From Actinomycetes bacterium (GTDB lineage: Bacteria > Actinomycetota > Actinomycetes > Propionibacteriales > Propionibacteriaceae): DNA of 7,463 nucleotides. Location of the stretch: assembly GCA_023392635.1 (NCBI GenBank), contig JAEVYS010000124.1, positions 1-7,463 of the forward strand. Reading direction: 5' to 3'. The notes beneath the pieces are model-generated. The model was not told the DNA's origin and did not search any database. It was given only the letters and a program-made list of their open reading frames with translations. Positions within the stretch are counted from its first letter, which is position 1; each line of letters starts with the position of its first letter. The translations under genes were made by a program, and so were the position numbers. Shown piece by piece: positions 1 to 5,881 of this stretch.

Positions 1-40
1 GTTTCGTAACGGTCCCAAACTGGGTCAAGTGCGGAGGGTG

Positions 41-76
41 GGACGGCCCGGGCGGATTGCTCCGCGGGGGCCGTCC
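41..76 (-). terminator. Long G+C-rich hairpin downstream of the isomerase gene
   Basis: Positions 41-49 (GGACGGCCC) pair perfectly with 68-76 (GGGCCGTCC), and the inner stem 52-56 (GCGGA) pairs with 61-65 (TCCGC) around the 4-nt loop TTGC. The two stems are separated by a symmetrical GG/GG internal loop, giving 14 base pairs. It lies about 57 nt past the isomerase stop codon in the direction of transcription. No T-tract follows on the minus strand, so this is either a U-less actinobacterial-type terminator, an mRNA 3' stabiliser or a bidirectional barrier. The fold is seen; the function is inferred. Confidence 0.45.
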
Positions 77-103
77 GAACCCGTCCGCCCAAGGACGTCT
101 GGT

Positions 104-125
104 GCCGGCCGTCGCGGCGGCCGGC
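104..125 (-). terminator. Perfect 8-bp hairpin just after the isomerase stop codon
   Basis: GCCGGCCG (104-111) is perfectly complementary to CGGCCGGC (118-125) with a 6-nt loop. The hairpin begins 7 nt beyond the isomerase stop codon (TGA, complement of 133-135), the usual place for a 3'-end hairpin. All stem pairs are G:C and no U-run follows. With the hairpin at 41-76 it forms a tandem pair, an arrangement common behind actinobacterial genes. Terminator function is inferred from position and stability only. Confidence 0.5.
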
Positions 126-132
126 AAGCGGG

Positions 133-1782
133 TCAGCCGAGAGCGGGCACCACGTCGCCGGCCAGGTGCACCTGGTAGCCCATGGCCTCGAACATCGCGG
201 CCTTGGCGATGAGCGCCTTGTCCGCTGTCCCGGCGTCGGGGGCGTAGGCGACGTTCATGTGGTTGGCCTTGTGGCGGGCCATCAGCTGGTCGCGGTTCAC
301 CCCGTGCAGGATCGCGTTCATGATCGGCCACTCCTTGTTGGTGGAGTTCAGCCTGCGCTGCACCTCCGCCTCGGGCATCTCGATGCAGGTGCCGCGGCCG
401 AGGTCGACGTGCAGCGCGCCGTTCATGATGAACACCCGCGACCACACGATCTCGCCCGGCTTGGAGACGCCGGCGAGCGTGCCGCCACCCAGCGGGAAGT
501 AGTAGTAGCTCTGCCGGTAGGAGTGCGCCTTGTCGTACCCGCCGAGGTGGGACGCAGGCACGGAGCCGGAGATCTCCAGCACCCAGACGAAGTCGTCCTG
601 CCAGTCGTCGCCCCAGCGCACGTCGTGCAGCGTGGTGGACGGGTCGAGGCCCATCGCGGACCACACCCGGTTGGTCACCAGCGCGTCGACGGCGACTCCC
701 TCGTCCACCTCGTTGAAGTGCGGCATCGCCTTGCCCTCGAACAGCACCCGGTCGCCCTCGCGGGAGGTCACCGGCGGACGGTTCGGGTCGTTCAGCAGGC
801 CTTCGGCCAGGTCGGACGCGGGAACCATGTCCTTGAGCCCCTGCTGGTACTGGATGCCCACCGCGTCCGCGCCGAAGTCGTCGGCGATCCGCAGGGCGGC
901 GATGTACATCTTGAACTGGCTGGTGAGCTGCTCGTCGGTGAGGCACTCCTTCCAGTCGCCGTCGTTGTCGACGTGGAAGGTCATGCCGGCCTCGTCGAGC
1001 CACGTCCGGACGGCCGCGGCCTCCTCGTCGCCGACCTTGTTCATCTCGGCGACAAGGGCGCTCTGGGAGAGCCGCTCCTTGTAGATGCCGGCCGGGTTCA
1101 GCAGCTCGTCGTCGATGATCGCGTTGTACATCCCCATGCAACCCTCGTCGAACACCGCGAGGATGGCCTTCTTCGCCTTCAGCTCGGCGGCCAGTGCCAC
1201 ACCCAGCTGCTTCTCGTCGGAATCGGGCAGGGCGGGCAGGTCGCGGACGTGCGAGGTGTCGTGCACGATGCCGCCCGTGCTGAGCCATTCCGCGAGCTTC
1301 GCCTTGGCCCAGTCGTCGGTGAAGTCCTTGCTCCAGATGGTGGAGTGCGGGATGCCGGCCTTCGTCATCGAGCCGTGCAGGTTGGCCATGCCGACCAGGC
1401 CGGGGAAGTCACCGGCGAAGTTCGCCGCGAGCAGGATCGGGCCCTGGTGGTCACGCAGTCCGGCCAGCACGTGGTGGCTGTACTGCCAGACCGCCTCGAT
1501 CACGACCAGCGGGGCCTCCGCGGGGATGCCGGCGAAGACGTCCATGCCCTTGCGCTGGTTGTCGATGAAGCCGTGGCCCTTGACCGGGTCGACGCCGTGG
1601 GCGCGGACGACCCGCCAGCCCAGTTCTTGGAGCGCAGCCGCGAACTCGGCCTCGACCTGCTGCTGCATGTCCCACGTCTTGACGTTCGTGGTGAGGCGCA
1701 GGTCACCGCTCGCGACGGTGTAGACGGTGTTCGGCTCCGCGGCCGGCTTCGTGGGGATTTCGGGCACTGAATAGGTGCTCAC
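133..1782 (-). CDS. L-fucose/L-arabinose isomerase family protein (FucI-like)
   Basis: This 549-residue cytoplasmic protein is probably a metal-dependent aldose-ketose isomerase of the FucI/AraA fold. Aligned by eye with E. coli FucI (591 aa), the three Mn2+ ligands appear kept: Glu358 in NEVDEG (FucI Glu337), Asp387 in LHDVRW (FucI Asp361) and His508 in KANHMN (FucI His528). The segment FDEGCMGMYNAI (211-222) followed by KERLSQSALVAEM (235-247) is a conserved block of this family. The N-terminal half (about 30-180) resembles the alternating alpha/beta domains of FucI; the C-terminal domain ends near the His508 region. Overall identity to FucI looks low, so substrate (L-fucose, D-arabinose or another sugar) is open. 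The start is GTG at 1780-1782, supported by AAGGAG at 1790-1795 with a 7-nt spacer. It stands alone, 245 bp from the next operon, with its own candidate promoter and downstream hairpins. Confidence 0.82.
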   Translation of the reverse strand: MSTYSVPEIPTKPAAEPNTVYTVASGDLRLTTNVKTWDMQQQVEAEFAAALQELGWRVVRAHGVDPVKGHGFIDNQRKGMDVFAGIPAEAPLVVIEAVWQYSHHVLAGLRDHQGPILLAANFAGDFPGLVGMANLHGSMTKAGIPHSTIWSKDFTDDWAKAKLAEWLSTGGIVHDTSHVRDLPALPDSDEKQLGVALAAELKAKKAILAVFDEGCMGMYNAIIDDELLNPAGIYKERLSQSALVAEMNKVGDEEAAAVRTWLDEAGMTFHVDNDGDWKECLTDEQLTSQFKMYIAALRIADDFGADAVGIQYQQGLKDMVPASDLAEGLLNDPNRPPVTSREGDRVLFEGKAMPHFNEVDEGVAVDALVTNRVWSAMGLDPSTTLHDVRWGDDWQDDFVWVLEISGSVPASHLGGYDKAHSYRQSYYYFPLGGGTLAGVSKPGEIVWSRVFIMNGALHVDLGRGTCIEMPEAEVQRRLNSTNKEWPIMNAILHGVNRDQLMARHKANHMNVAYAPDAGTADKALIAKAAMFEAMGYQVHLAGDVVPALG

Positions 1783-1862
1783 AGTGGGTCTCCTTGATCG
1801 GTTGCACTCATCCGCGAAGCTCCGCGATCAACGCTGAACGCATGCGTGGCGAGCTGGTTCCC

Positions 1863-1891
1863 ACTCTCTCAGCAATCGATTTCACAGTCAA
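1863..1891 (-). promoter_or_regulatory. Candidate promoter of the isomerase gene with an embedded LacI-type site
   Basis: Read on the minus strand, TTGACT (1886-1891) can serve as a -35 box and GAGAGT (1863-1868) as a weak -10 box with a 17-bp spacer. Inside the spacer is the palindrome AATCGATT (1874-1881). The 14-mer 1871-1884 (AGCAATCGATTTCA) fits the general LacI/GalR operator pattern with a CG centre except at two positions. A repressor bound there would block the promoter. Its arms differ from the three AAACGTTT-type sites near 5740-5870, so a different regulator may be involved. No experimental start site is visible; this rests on motif match alone. Confidence 0.35.
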
Positions 1892-1922
1892 GGTGGGCAG
1901 CACGACAACGGCCGGGAGAAGA

Positions 1923-2013
1923 GGGGACGGTTCCCAATTCGGTCCACTCTCGCGCCGTCGTTGGCCGAAAGTGGACCGTATTGGGAACCGTCCCCAATAC
2001 GGTCCGGGAACCG
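1923..2013. repeat. Long imperfect inverted repeat with a third alternative arm (REP/MITE-like)
   Basis: The arm at 1923-1952 matches the reverse complement of 1966-1995 at 28 of 30 positions, enclosing a 13-nt loop that itself pairs GCC (1954-1956) with GGC (1963-1965). A third arm, CCCAATACGGTCC at 1993-2005, is perfectly complementary to 1973-1985, so a competing 13-bp hairpin with a 7-nt loop can form. The octamer GGGAACCG occurs at 1983-1990 and again at 2006-2013. One of the two mismatches (1949/1969) becomes a G:U pair in minus-strand RNA. The block lies between the reductase stop codon and the isomerase promoter. It could act as a terminator for the upstream operon, but it has no T-tract and its modular structure looks more like a dispersed palindromic repeat or miniature mobile element. 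No target-site duplication was evident. Confidence 0.7.
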
Positions 2014-2027
2014 CAGGGCTGAGCGGG

Positions 2028-3080
2028 CTACTCGGCGGCGGTGCTGCCGTAGCCGGTCCAGCCGGGGATCGTGCCGTCCACGTCCCACAGGTCCAGCCAG
2101 TCGCCGGAGCCCTCCCAGAGGAACACCTGGCCCTTGATCAGGCGGCTGTTGGCCTCCACCGAGCGCAGGTCGTTGAGCATGTGCGGGGTGAGCGGCTTCT
2201 CGGTCACCGCGCGCAGGTTGGACGCGATCTGCTCCGGCTTCACCGAGAACGGGATCGCCACGTGGCCGCGCTGCGCAGCCCACTTCAGGGAGACCTCCGC
2301 CGGGTGGACGCCCAGCTCCGCGGCGATCCGGACGACCACCGGGTGCTCCATGTCGACCACGTCGCCCTCGAACTTGTCGCGCTCGGGACGGCGCGGCGAT
2401 CCCATGGGGGAGTAGCCGATCACGGTCATGCCGGCGTCCTTGCTGAACTGGTACAGCTCGCCCTGCTGGAAGGCCGGGTGGAGTTCCATCTCGTTGATGG
2501 CCGGCGCGATCCGGGCGTCGCGCAGCACCAGGCGGAGCTTCGGGATGGTCATGTTCGAGACCCCGAGGTGCCGGACGAGGCCGGCGTCCACGAGCTCCTC
2601 CAGCGCGGAGTACATCGCCATGTACTCGGCGTGCACGTAGGGCCGCGAGCTCGGGTTGCGGGCGTCGGGCGCCGCGAAGCGCTCGTGGGTGTTCGGGAAC
2701 GGCCAGTGGATCAGCAGCGCGTCGAGGTGGTCCAGGCCGAGGTCGGCGAGGGACTTCTTCACCGAGGCGACCGCTGCGGCCGGCTCGTGCGCGTCGTTCC
2801 ACACCTTGGAGATGACGAACACCTCGTCGCGGACGAGGCCGAGCTCGGCCATGGTGTCGGCCAGAACGGGGCCGATCAGGTGCTCGTTGGCATACACGGA
2901 CGCGCAATCCACGAGCCGGTAGCCGGTAAGGAGGGCGACCCCGACCGCAGCGGCGATGTCCTCCAGCGAGAACCGGTCGGAGCCGAAGGTGCCCAGGCCG
3001 ATGGCCGGGATCCGGGCGCCGCCGGCGAGGGCGAAGGAAGGGACGAGCGCCGGATCGACGGGCTGGACGGTGGTGGTCAT
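2028..3080 (-). CDS. Aldo/keto reductase
   Basis: This 350-residue cytoplasmic NAD(P)H-dependent oxidoreductase has the (beta/alpha)8 aldo/keto reductase fold. The full catalytic tetrad is visible: Asp58 and Tyr63 in VDCASVYANE, Lys92 in VISKVW and His125 in LLIHWPFP. Further family marks are GLGTFGSD (28-35), HLGVSNM (171-177), NEMELHP (196-202) and the cofactor-binding segment IPFSVKPEQIASNL (276-289). Residues about 316-350 form a Trp/Asp-rich tail. The ATG at 3078-3080 is chosen because AGGAG (3086-3090) lies 5 nt upstream; an in-frame GTG at 3084-3086 overlaps that site and longer starts run into the neighbouring gene. It begins 2 nt after the GatD-like stop codon, as the last gene of a three-gene operon. 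An aldose/alditol interconversion role fits the neighbours; lactaldehyde or another aldehyde is also possible. Confidence 0.9.
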   Translation of the reverse strand: MTTTVQPVDPALVPSFALAGGARIPAIGLGTFGSDRFSLEDIAAAVGVALLTGYRLVDCASVYANEHLIGPVLADTMAELGLVRDEVFVISKVWNDAHEPAAAVASVKKSLADLGLDHLDALLIHWPFPNTHERFAAPDARNPSSRPYVHAEYMAMYSALEELVDAGLVRHLGVSNMTIPKLRLVLRDARIAPAINEMELHPAFQQGELYQFSKDAGMTVIGYSPMGSPRRPERDKFEGDVVDMEHPVVVRIAAELGVHPAEVSLKWAAQRGHVAIPFSVKPEQIASNLRAVTEKPLTPHMLNDLRSVEANSRLIKGQVFLWEGSGDWLDLWDVDGTIPGWTGYGSTAAE

Positions 3081-3082
3081 GG

Positions 3083-4144
3083 TCACTCCTGGGTGGACGG
3101 GCTGGGCGTGAAGAGAAGCTTCCCGGTCACAGCGCCGGGCGTGCGGAAGAGCTGGAAGGCCTCCATCACCTGCTCCAGCGGGTGCACGGCGTGGACGAGG
3201 TCGTCGATGATCCGGAGGCTGCCGTCGGCGACGTGGTCGGCGGTCAGCGTCCACTCCGGCCCGGGGAACGGCGCGCTGTAGGACATCCACGACCCGGTCA
3301 GCCGGAACTCCCGGCGGTTCATCAGCTCGAACCTGGCGGCGTCGAACCGCAGGTCGGCGTGACTGGTGCCGATGAAGCAGACCGACGCGTGGGGCCCCGC
3401 CAGCTGGAACGCCAGCGCCATCGTGGCGTTCTGGCCGGCCGTCTCGAAGACGTGCCCGAAGCCGCTGCCGCCCTGCCAGGAGCGCAGCAGCCGCGCGGCG
3501 TCACCCTCGCGGGAGTCCAGGGCCAGGTCCGCGCCCAGGGCTGTCGCCGTCGCGAGCCGGGCGGGGTTGACGTCGACGACCGCGACCCGCGAGGCGCCGA
3601 GGATGCGCGCCCACTGCAACGCGAACAGGCCGATCGTGCCGGCGCCCAGGACCACGACGTCGCCCCCGCCGGTGAAGCCGGCGTGCCGCAGCCCGTGCAG
3701 CGCCACCGTCGACGGCTCGAAGAAGGCGATGTCGCGGAACGGCACGGTCTGGTCCACCACGGTGAGGTTGAGCACCGGCGCCACCAGGTACTCAGCCAGG
3801 CCGCCGTTCACCCGGGAGCCGATGAAGCTGTAGTTGGGGCACTGCGAGTAGTGGCCGAGGCGGCACTGCTCGCACGCGTGGCAGGGCAGCAGCGGCGCGA
3901 CCGCCACCCGCCGTCCGACCAGGGACGCGTCGACGCCCGCACCCACCGCGGCCACCTCGCCGGCGATCTCGTGGCCGAGCACCAGCGGGTAGAAGTGGGC
4001 GGCGTCGCCGAGCACCCGGGGGATGTCGGAGCCGCAGACCCCGGTCATGCGGACGTGCACCAGCGCCTCGCCCGGCCCCGGCTCGGGCACCGGCAGGTCG
4101 GCGACCCGAAGATCGTTCGGTCCGTAAAGGACGGCTGCCCTCAT
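3083..4144 (-). CDS. Galactitol-1-phosphate 5-dehydrogenase-like zinc dehydrogenase
   Basis: This 353-residue medium-chain dehydrogenase would oxidise a sugar-alcohol phosphate with NAD+, in the cytoplasm. Catalytic-zinc residues are Cys37 (in GVCGSD), His58 and Glu59 (GHE) and probably Glu143. Structural-zinc cysteines are 88, 91, 94 and 102. The Rossmann motif is GAGTIG (167-172), with Asp191 at the end of the second strand pointing to NAD+ rather than NADP+. Similarity to E. coli GatD is more than generic: GSD-PR followed by AH-YP (38-53), PLLPC with YSQC and FIGSR (84-111), ETAG and AGPHA (234-253) and GSWM-YS (284-290) are shared. The ATG overlaps the upstream kinase stop as ATGA (4141-4144), implying translational coupling. 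Galactitol 1-phosphate to tagatose 6-phosphate is the known GatD reaction; another hexitol or pentitol phosphate, or a free polyol, remains possible. Confidence 0.85.
   Translation of the reverse strand: MRAAVLYGPNDLRVADLPVPEPGPGEALVHVRMTGVCGSDIPRVLGDAAHFYPLVLGHEIAGEVAAVGAGVDASLVGRRVAVAPLLPCHACEQCRLGHYSQCPNYSFIGSRVNGGLAEYLVAPVLNLTVVDQTVPFRDIAFFEPSTVALHGLRHAGFTGGGDVVVLGAGTIGLFALQWARILGASRVAVVDVNPARLATATALGADLALDSREGDAARLLRSWQGGSGFGHVFETAGQNATMALAFQLAGPHASVCFIGTSHADLRFDAARFELMNRREFRLTGSWMSYSAPFPGPEWTLTADHVADGSLRIIDDLVHAVHPLEQVMEAFQLFRTPGAVTGKLLFTPSPSTQE
3086..3090 (-). promoter_or_regulatory. Ribosome binding site that fixes the reductase start
   Basis: Read on the minus strand the sequence is AGGAGTGACC followed by ATG. 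AGGAG (3086-3090) sits 5 nt before the ATG at 3078-3080, so that codon is preferred over the in-frame GTG (3084-3086), whose first base is part of the Shine-Dalgarno itself. The site lies inside the last codon and stop region of the dehydrogenase gene, so the two genes are translationally linked. Confidence 0.6.
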
Positions 4145-5718
4145 TCGTTGTCCTCTTCCCTCGCCGCCGCGGCGAGCTCGTGCATGCTGGGCGCGAGCGC
4201 CGGGTACAGCGCCGCGTACGTGCGGTAGGACCGGTCGTACCGGTCGGCGGTGGCCGGGTCGGGGACGTAGCTGCGCCCACGCCGCACCCACCGGGCGACC
4301 AGCTCGTCGATCGTGCCGCCGCCCGTGCCGAGCGCTGCGAGCATGGCCGCGCCCCGCGGGGTGGCGTTCTCGTCGGCACTCACCGTGAGCGGCAGCCGGG
4401 TGATGTCGGCCTTCAGCTGCATCCACACCGGGCTGCGCGTGGCGCCGCCGATCGCGAGCAGCTCGGCCACGCCGGCACCCGCGGAAGCGGCCACCTCGAG
4501 GTTGTGCCGCAGGGCGAAGGCGACCCCCTCCATGACGGCCCGGTAGAGGTGTGCACGACCGGTGCCGAGCGTCAACCCGACGAACGCGCCGCGCGCGTCC
4601 GCGTCCCACAGGGGCGAACGCTCGCCCGAGAGGTAGGGCAGGAAGACCAGACCGTCGCTGCCGGGAGCGACCGTCGCGGCGAGGGCGGACACCTCCTCGT
4701 ACAGTCCCCGACCGGACGCCGCGGCCGCGCTGCGCTCCGCCTCACCCACCACCCGGGTGAGCCAGGCCAGGCTGGCCGACCCGGCCACCGTGCCGCCCTG
4801 GAGGAGCCAGCTGCCGGGCACGACGTGCCGGGAGAGGATCAGCCGCTCGTCGGCGACCGGGGCGTCCATGGCGATCGACATCCCGCCGGCCTGGCCGCCC
4901 TGCTCCTGGGTCTGGCCGGGACGGTAGACGCCGGCGCCCAGGGTGCCGCAGGCGGCGTCCAGGCCGCCGGCCACCACGGGCGTGCCGGAGCGCAGGCCGG
5001 TGGCCCGGGCCGCGGCGTCGGTGAGTCCCCCGACGACGGCGGACGGCTCGACCGCCGTCGGCACCAGGTCGGGGTCGATGCCGAGGCGGCCGGCCAGGGC
5101 GGCGTCCGTGGTCCCGGTCCCGACGTCGATGAAGTGGAAGCCGTAGCCCTGGGAGTGGTCCTGGCTGGCCACGCCGGTCAGCGCGAGCACCACCACGCTG
5201 TTGCACTGGAGGAACCAACGGGAACGTGCGAAGACGTCGGGCCGGTTCCGCTGGAACCACAGCACCTTCGCAGTGGAGTAGCTCGGGCTGAGCCGGTTGC
5301 CGGCGACCGCGAGGATCTCCGACGCCGGGACGCGGTCGAGCAGCTCGTCGCAGATCGGCTGGGCCCGGGTGTCCATCCAGATCGGCGTCGGAGCGAGGAT
5401 CTCACCGGACGCGTCGACGGGGACGGCCGCCCAGCTCTGTCCGTCTACGCCGATGCCCTGCACGGACTCCGGCGCGAAGGCTCCGGAGGCGCACACCTCA
5501 GCGATCGTCGCGAACGCCCCGGCGACCCAGTCGCGCGGGTCCTGCTCCACCCAGCCCGGCGCGGGTGTGTGCAGGCCGTAGCTGCGTTCGGCAACGGCGA
5601 GGACCGTGCCCTCGGCGTCGAGGGCCAGGCAACGGCAGCCGGACGTGCCGATGTCGACGCCGAGGTAGACCGCACGGGTGCGGGTGGCGCCGGCGGCGGT
5701 GGCGCGGGCTGAGGACAT
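4141..5718 (-). CDS. FGGY-family carbohydrate kinase (xylulokinase-like)
   Basis: This 525-residue cytoplasmic kinase transfers the gamma-phosphate of ATP to a sugar or polyol. The first actin-like domain opens with the phosphate loop DIGTSGCR (22-29) and includes WMDTRA (114-119) and the xylulokinase-like STAKVLWF (148-155). Asp254 in AGGLDAACG is the expected catalytic base. The second domain carries LPYLSGERSPLW (360-371) and a C-terminal FGGY signature beginning GGATRSPVWMQLKADI (424-439). Length is normal for the family (about 480-540) with a short extra N-terminus of about 14 residues. The ATG at 5716-5718 follows AAAGGAG (5724-5730) with a 5-nt spacer. It is the first gene of the operon and overlaps the GatD-like gene by 4 nt, so its product is probably the dehydrogenase's substrate. 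FGGY members act on ketoses and on polyols such as glycerol and erythritol, so substrate is uncertain. Confidence 0.9.
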   Translation of the reverse strand: MSSARATAAGATRTRAVYLGVDIGTSGCRCLALDAEGTVLAVAERSYGLHTPAPGWVEQDPRDWVAGAFATIAEVCASGAFAPESVQGIGVDGQSWAAVPVDASGEILAPTPIWMDTRAQPICDELLDRVPASEILAVAGNRLSPSYSTAKVLWFQRNRPDVFARSRWFLQCNSVVVLALTGVASQDHSQGYGFHFIDVGTGTTDAALAGRLGIDPDLVPTAVEPSAVVGGLTDAAARATGLRSGTPVVAGGLDAACGTLGAGVYRPGQTQEQGGQAGGMSIAMDAPVADERLILSRHVVPGSWLLQGGTVAGSASLAWLTRVVGEAERSAAAASGRGLYEEVSALAATVAPGSDGLVFLPYLSGERSPLWDADARGAFVGLTLGTGRAHLYRAVMEGVAFALRHNLEVAASAGAGVAELLAIGGATRSPVWMQLKADITRLPLTVSADENATPRGAAMLAALGTGGGTIDELVARWVRRGRSYVPDPATADRYDRSYRTYAALYPALAPSMHELAAAAREEDNE

Positions 5719-5732
5719 CGCCTCTCCTTTGA

Positions 5733-5750
5733 GAGCGAAACGTTTTGCTC
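5733..5750. promoter_or_regulatory. LacI-type operator O1 (kinase side)
   Basis: The 18-mer GAGCGAAACGTTTTGCTC is a palindrome with a central CG and a single mismatched pair, the classic form of a LacI/GalR operator. It ends 3 nt before the kinase Shine-Dalgarno and lies just downstream of the candidate kinase -10 box, so a bound repressor would cover the transcription start. The adjacent LacI-family gene is the obvious binder. Confidence 0.8.
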
Positions 5751-5751
5751 A

Positions 5752-5781
5752 ACGGTAGCCGTCGCAACGGTCGAGTCGCAA
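5752..5781 (-). promoter_or_regulatory. Candidate promoter of the kinase-dehydrogenase-reductase operon
   Basis: On the minus strand TTGCGA (5776-5781) and TACCGT (5752-5757, of the form TAnnnT) are separated by 18 bp. Operator O1 starts right after the -10 box and operator O2 lies just behind the -35 box, so repression from either side makes sense. Box matches are modest and other placements within the 163-bp region are possible. Confidence 0.4.
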
Positions 5782-5787
5782 GCTGTT

Positions 5788-5805
5788 GAGCGAACCGTTT
5801 CACCC
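5788..5805. promoter_or_regulatory. LacI-type operator O2 (middle, degenerate)
   Basis: GAGCGAACCGTTTCACCC matches O1 at 14 of 18 positions and keeps the central CG with GAA and GTTTC flanks. Its centre is 55 bp from that of O1 and 66 bp from that of O3. Weaker symmetry suggests an auxiliary site that may help loop or cooperative binding between the two outer operators. Confidence 0.6.
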
Positions 5806-5820
5806 TTAATGCTCATGTCG

Positions 5821-5850
5821 TTGACAAGGCTGTGGTGCGGCTGGGAACCT
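5821..5850 (+). promoter_or_regulatory. Candidate promoter of the lacI-type gene and pfkB-type gene
   Basis: TTGACA (5821-5826) is a perfect -35 consensus. GAACCT (5845-5850), 18 bp downstream, is a weak -10 box that keeps the A at position 2 and T at position 6. Operator O3 begins 6 bp after it, so the repressor would shut off its own promoter. The -35 is convincing; the -10 is tentative. Confidence 0.5.
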
Positions 5851-5853
5851 GAG

Positions 5854-5871
5854 CTACGAAACGTTTCGCCA
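5854..5871. promoter_or_regulatory. LacI-type operator O3 (repressor side, autoregulatory)
   Basis: The core CGAAACGTTTCG (5857-5868) is a perfect 12-bp palindrome, the most symmetrical of the three sites. It sits between the candidate repressor promoter and the ribosome binding site GAGGA (5872-5876), overlapping the expected transcription start. This position implies that the repressor controls its own gene and the coupled PfkB kinase. Confidence 0.8.
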
Positions 5872-5881
5872 GAGGAAGCAC

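Noticed and set aside
166..1770. Long open frame on the plus strand opposite the isomerase gene
   Set aside because: It is rich in Arg, Val, His and Gly with no recognisable domain, mirrors the isomerase codons, and has no convincing ribosome binding site. It is a shadow of G+C-rich codon use.
1813..1826. Near-palindrome CGCGAAGCTCCGCG in the isomerase leader
   Set aside because: It is only 14 bp with one mismatch in a region of high G+C, where such matches arise by chance. It lies between promoter and ribosome binding site but nothing else marks it as a regulator site.
3081..3290. Longer reductase start at 3290 adding 70 residues
   Set aside because: The extra residues are Arg/Pro-rich, overlap the dehydrogenase gene by about 200 bp and have no family match. 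A clear AGGAG precedes the ATG at 3080.
3083..4144. L-threonine 3-dehydrogenase or plain sorbitol dehydrogenase as the dehydrogenase identity
   Set aside because: Both share the zinc motifs, but the blocks around GSD-PR, PLLPC, FIGSR and GSWM-YS follow GatD more closely. They are kept only as alternatives.
4145..4609. Longer dehydrogenase start at 4609
   Set aside because: The added stretch lies wholly within the kinase gene in another frame and lacks any motif. The ATG at 4144 begins exactly where GatD-family proteins begin and gives the usual ATGA overlap.
4180..5712. Long plus-strand frames opposite the kinase and dehydrogenase genes (also 3182-4228 and 1794-3281)
   Set aside because: Composition is low in complexity and dominated by Arg/Gly/Val/His; no motifs. 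The minus-strand frames hold complete catalytic motifs and coupled starts.
133..5718. Classical L-fucose pathway (isomerase, fuculokinase, aldolase, lactaldehyde reductase)
   Set aside because: The isomerase and an FGGY kinase would fit, but they are in separate transcription units. No aldolase is seen, and the kinase is coupled to a GatD-like dehydrogenase, which that pathway does not use.
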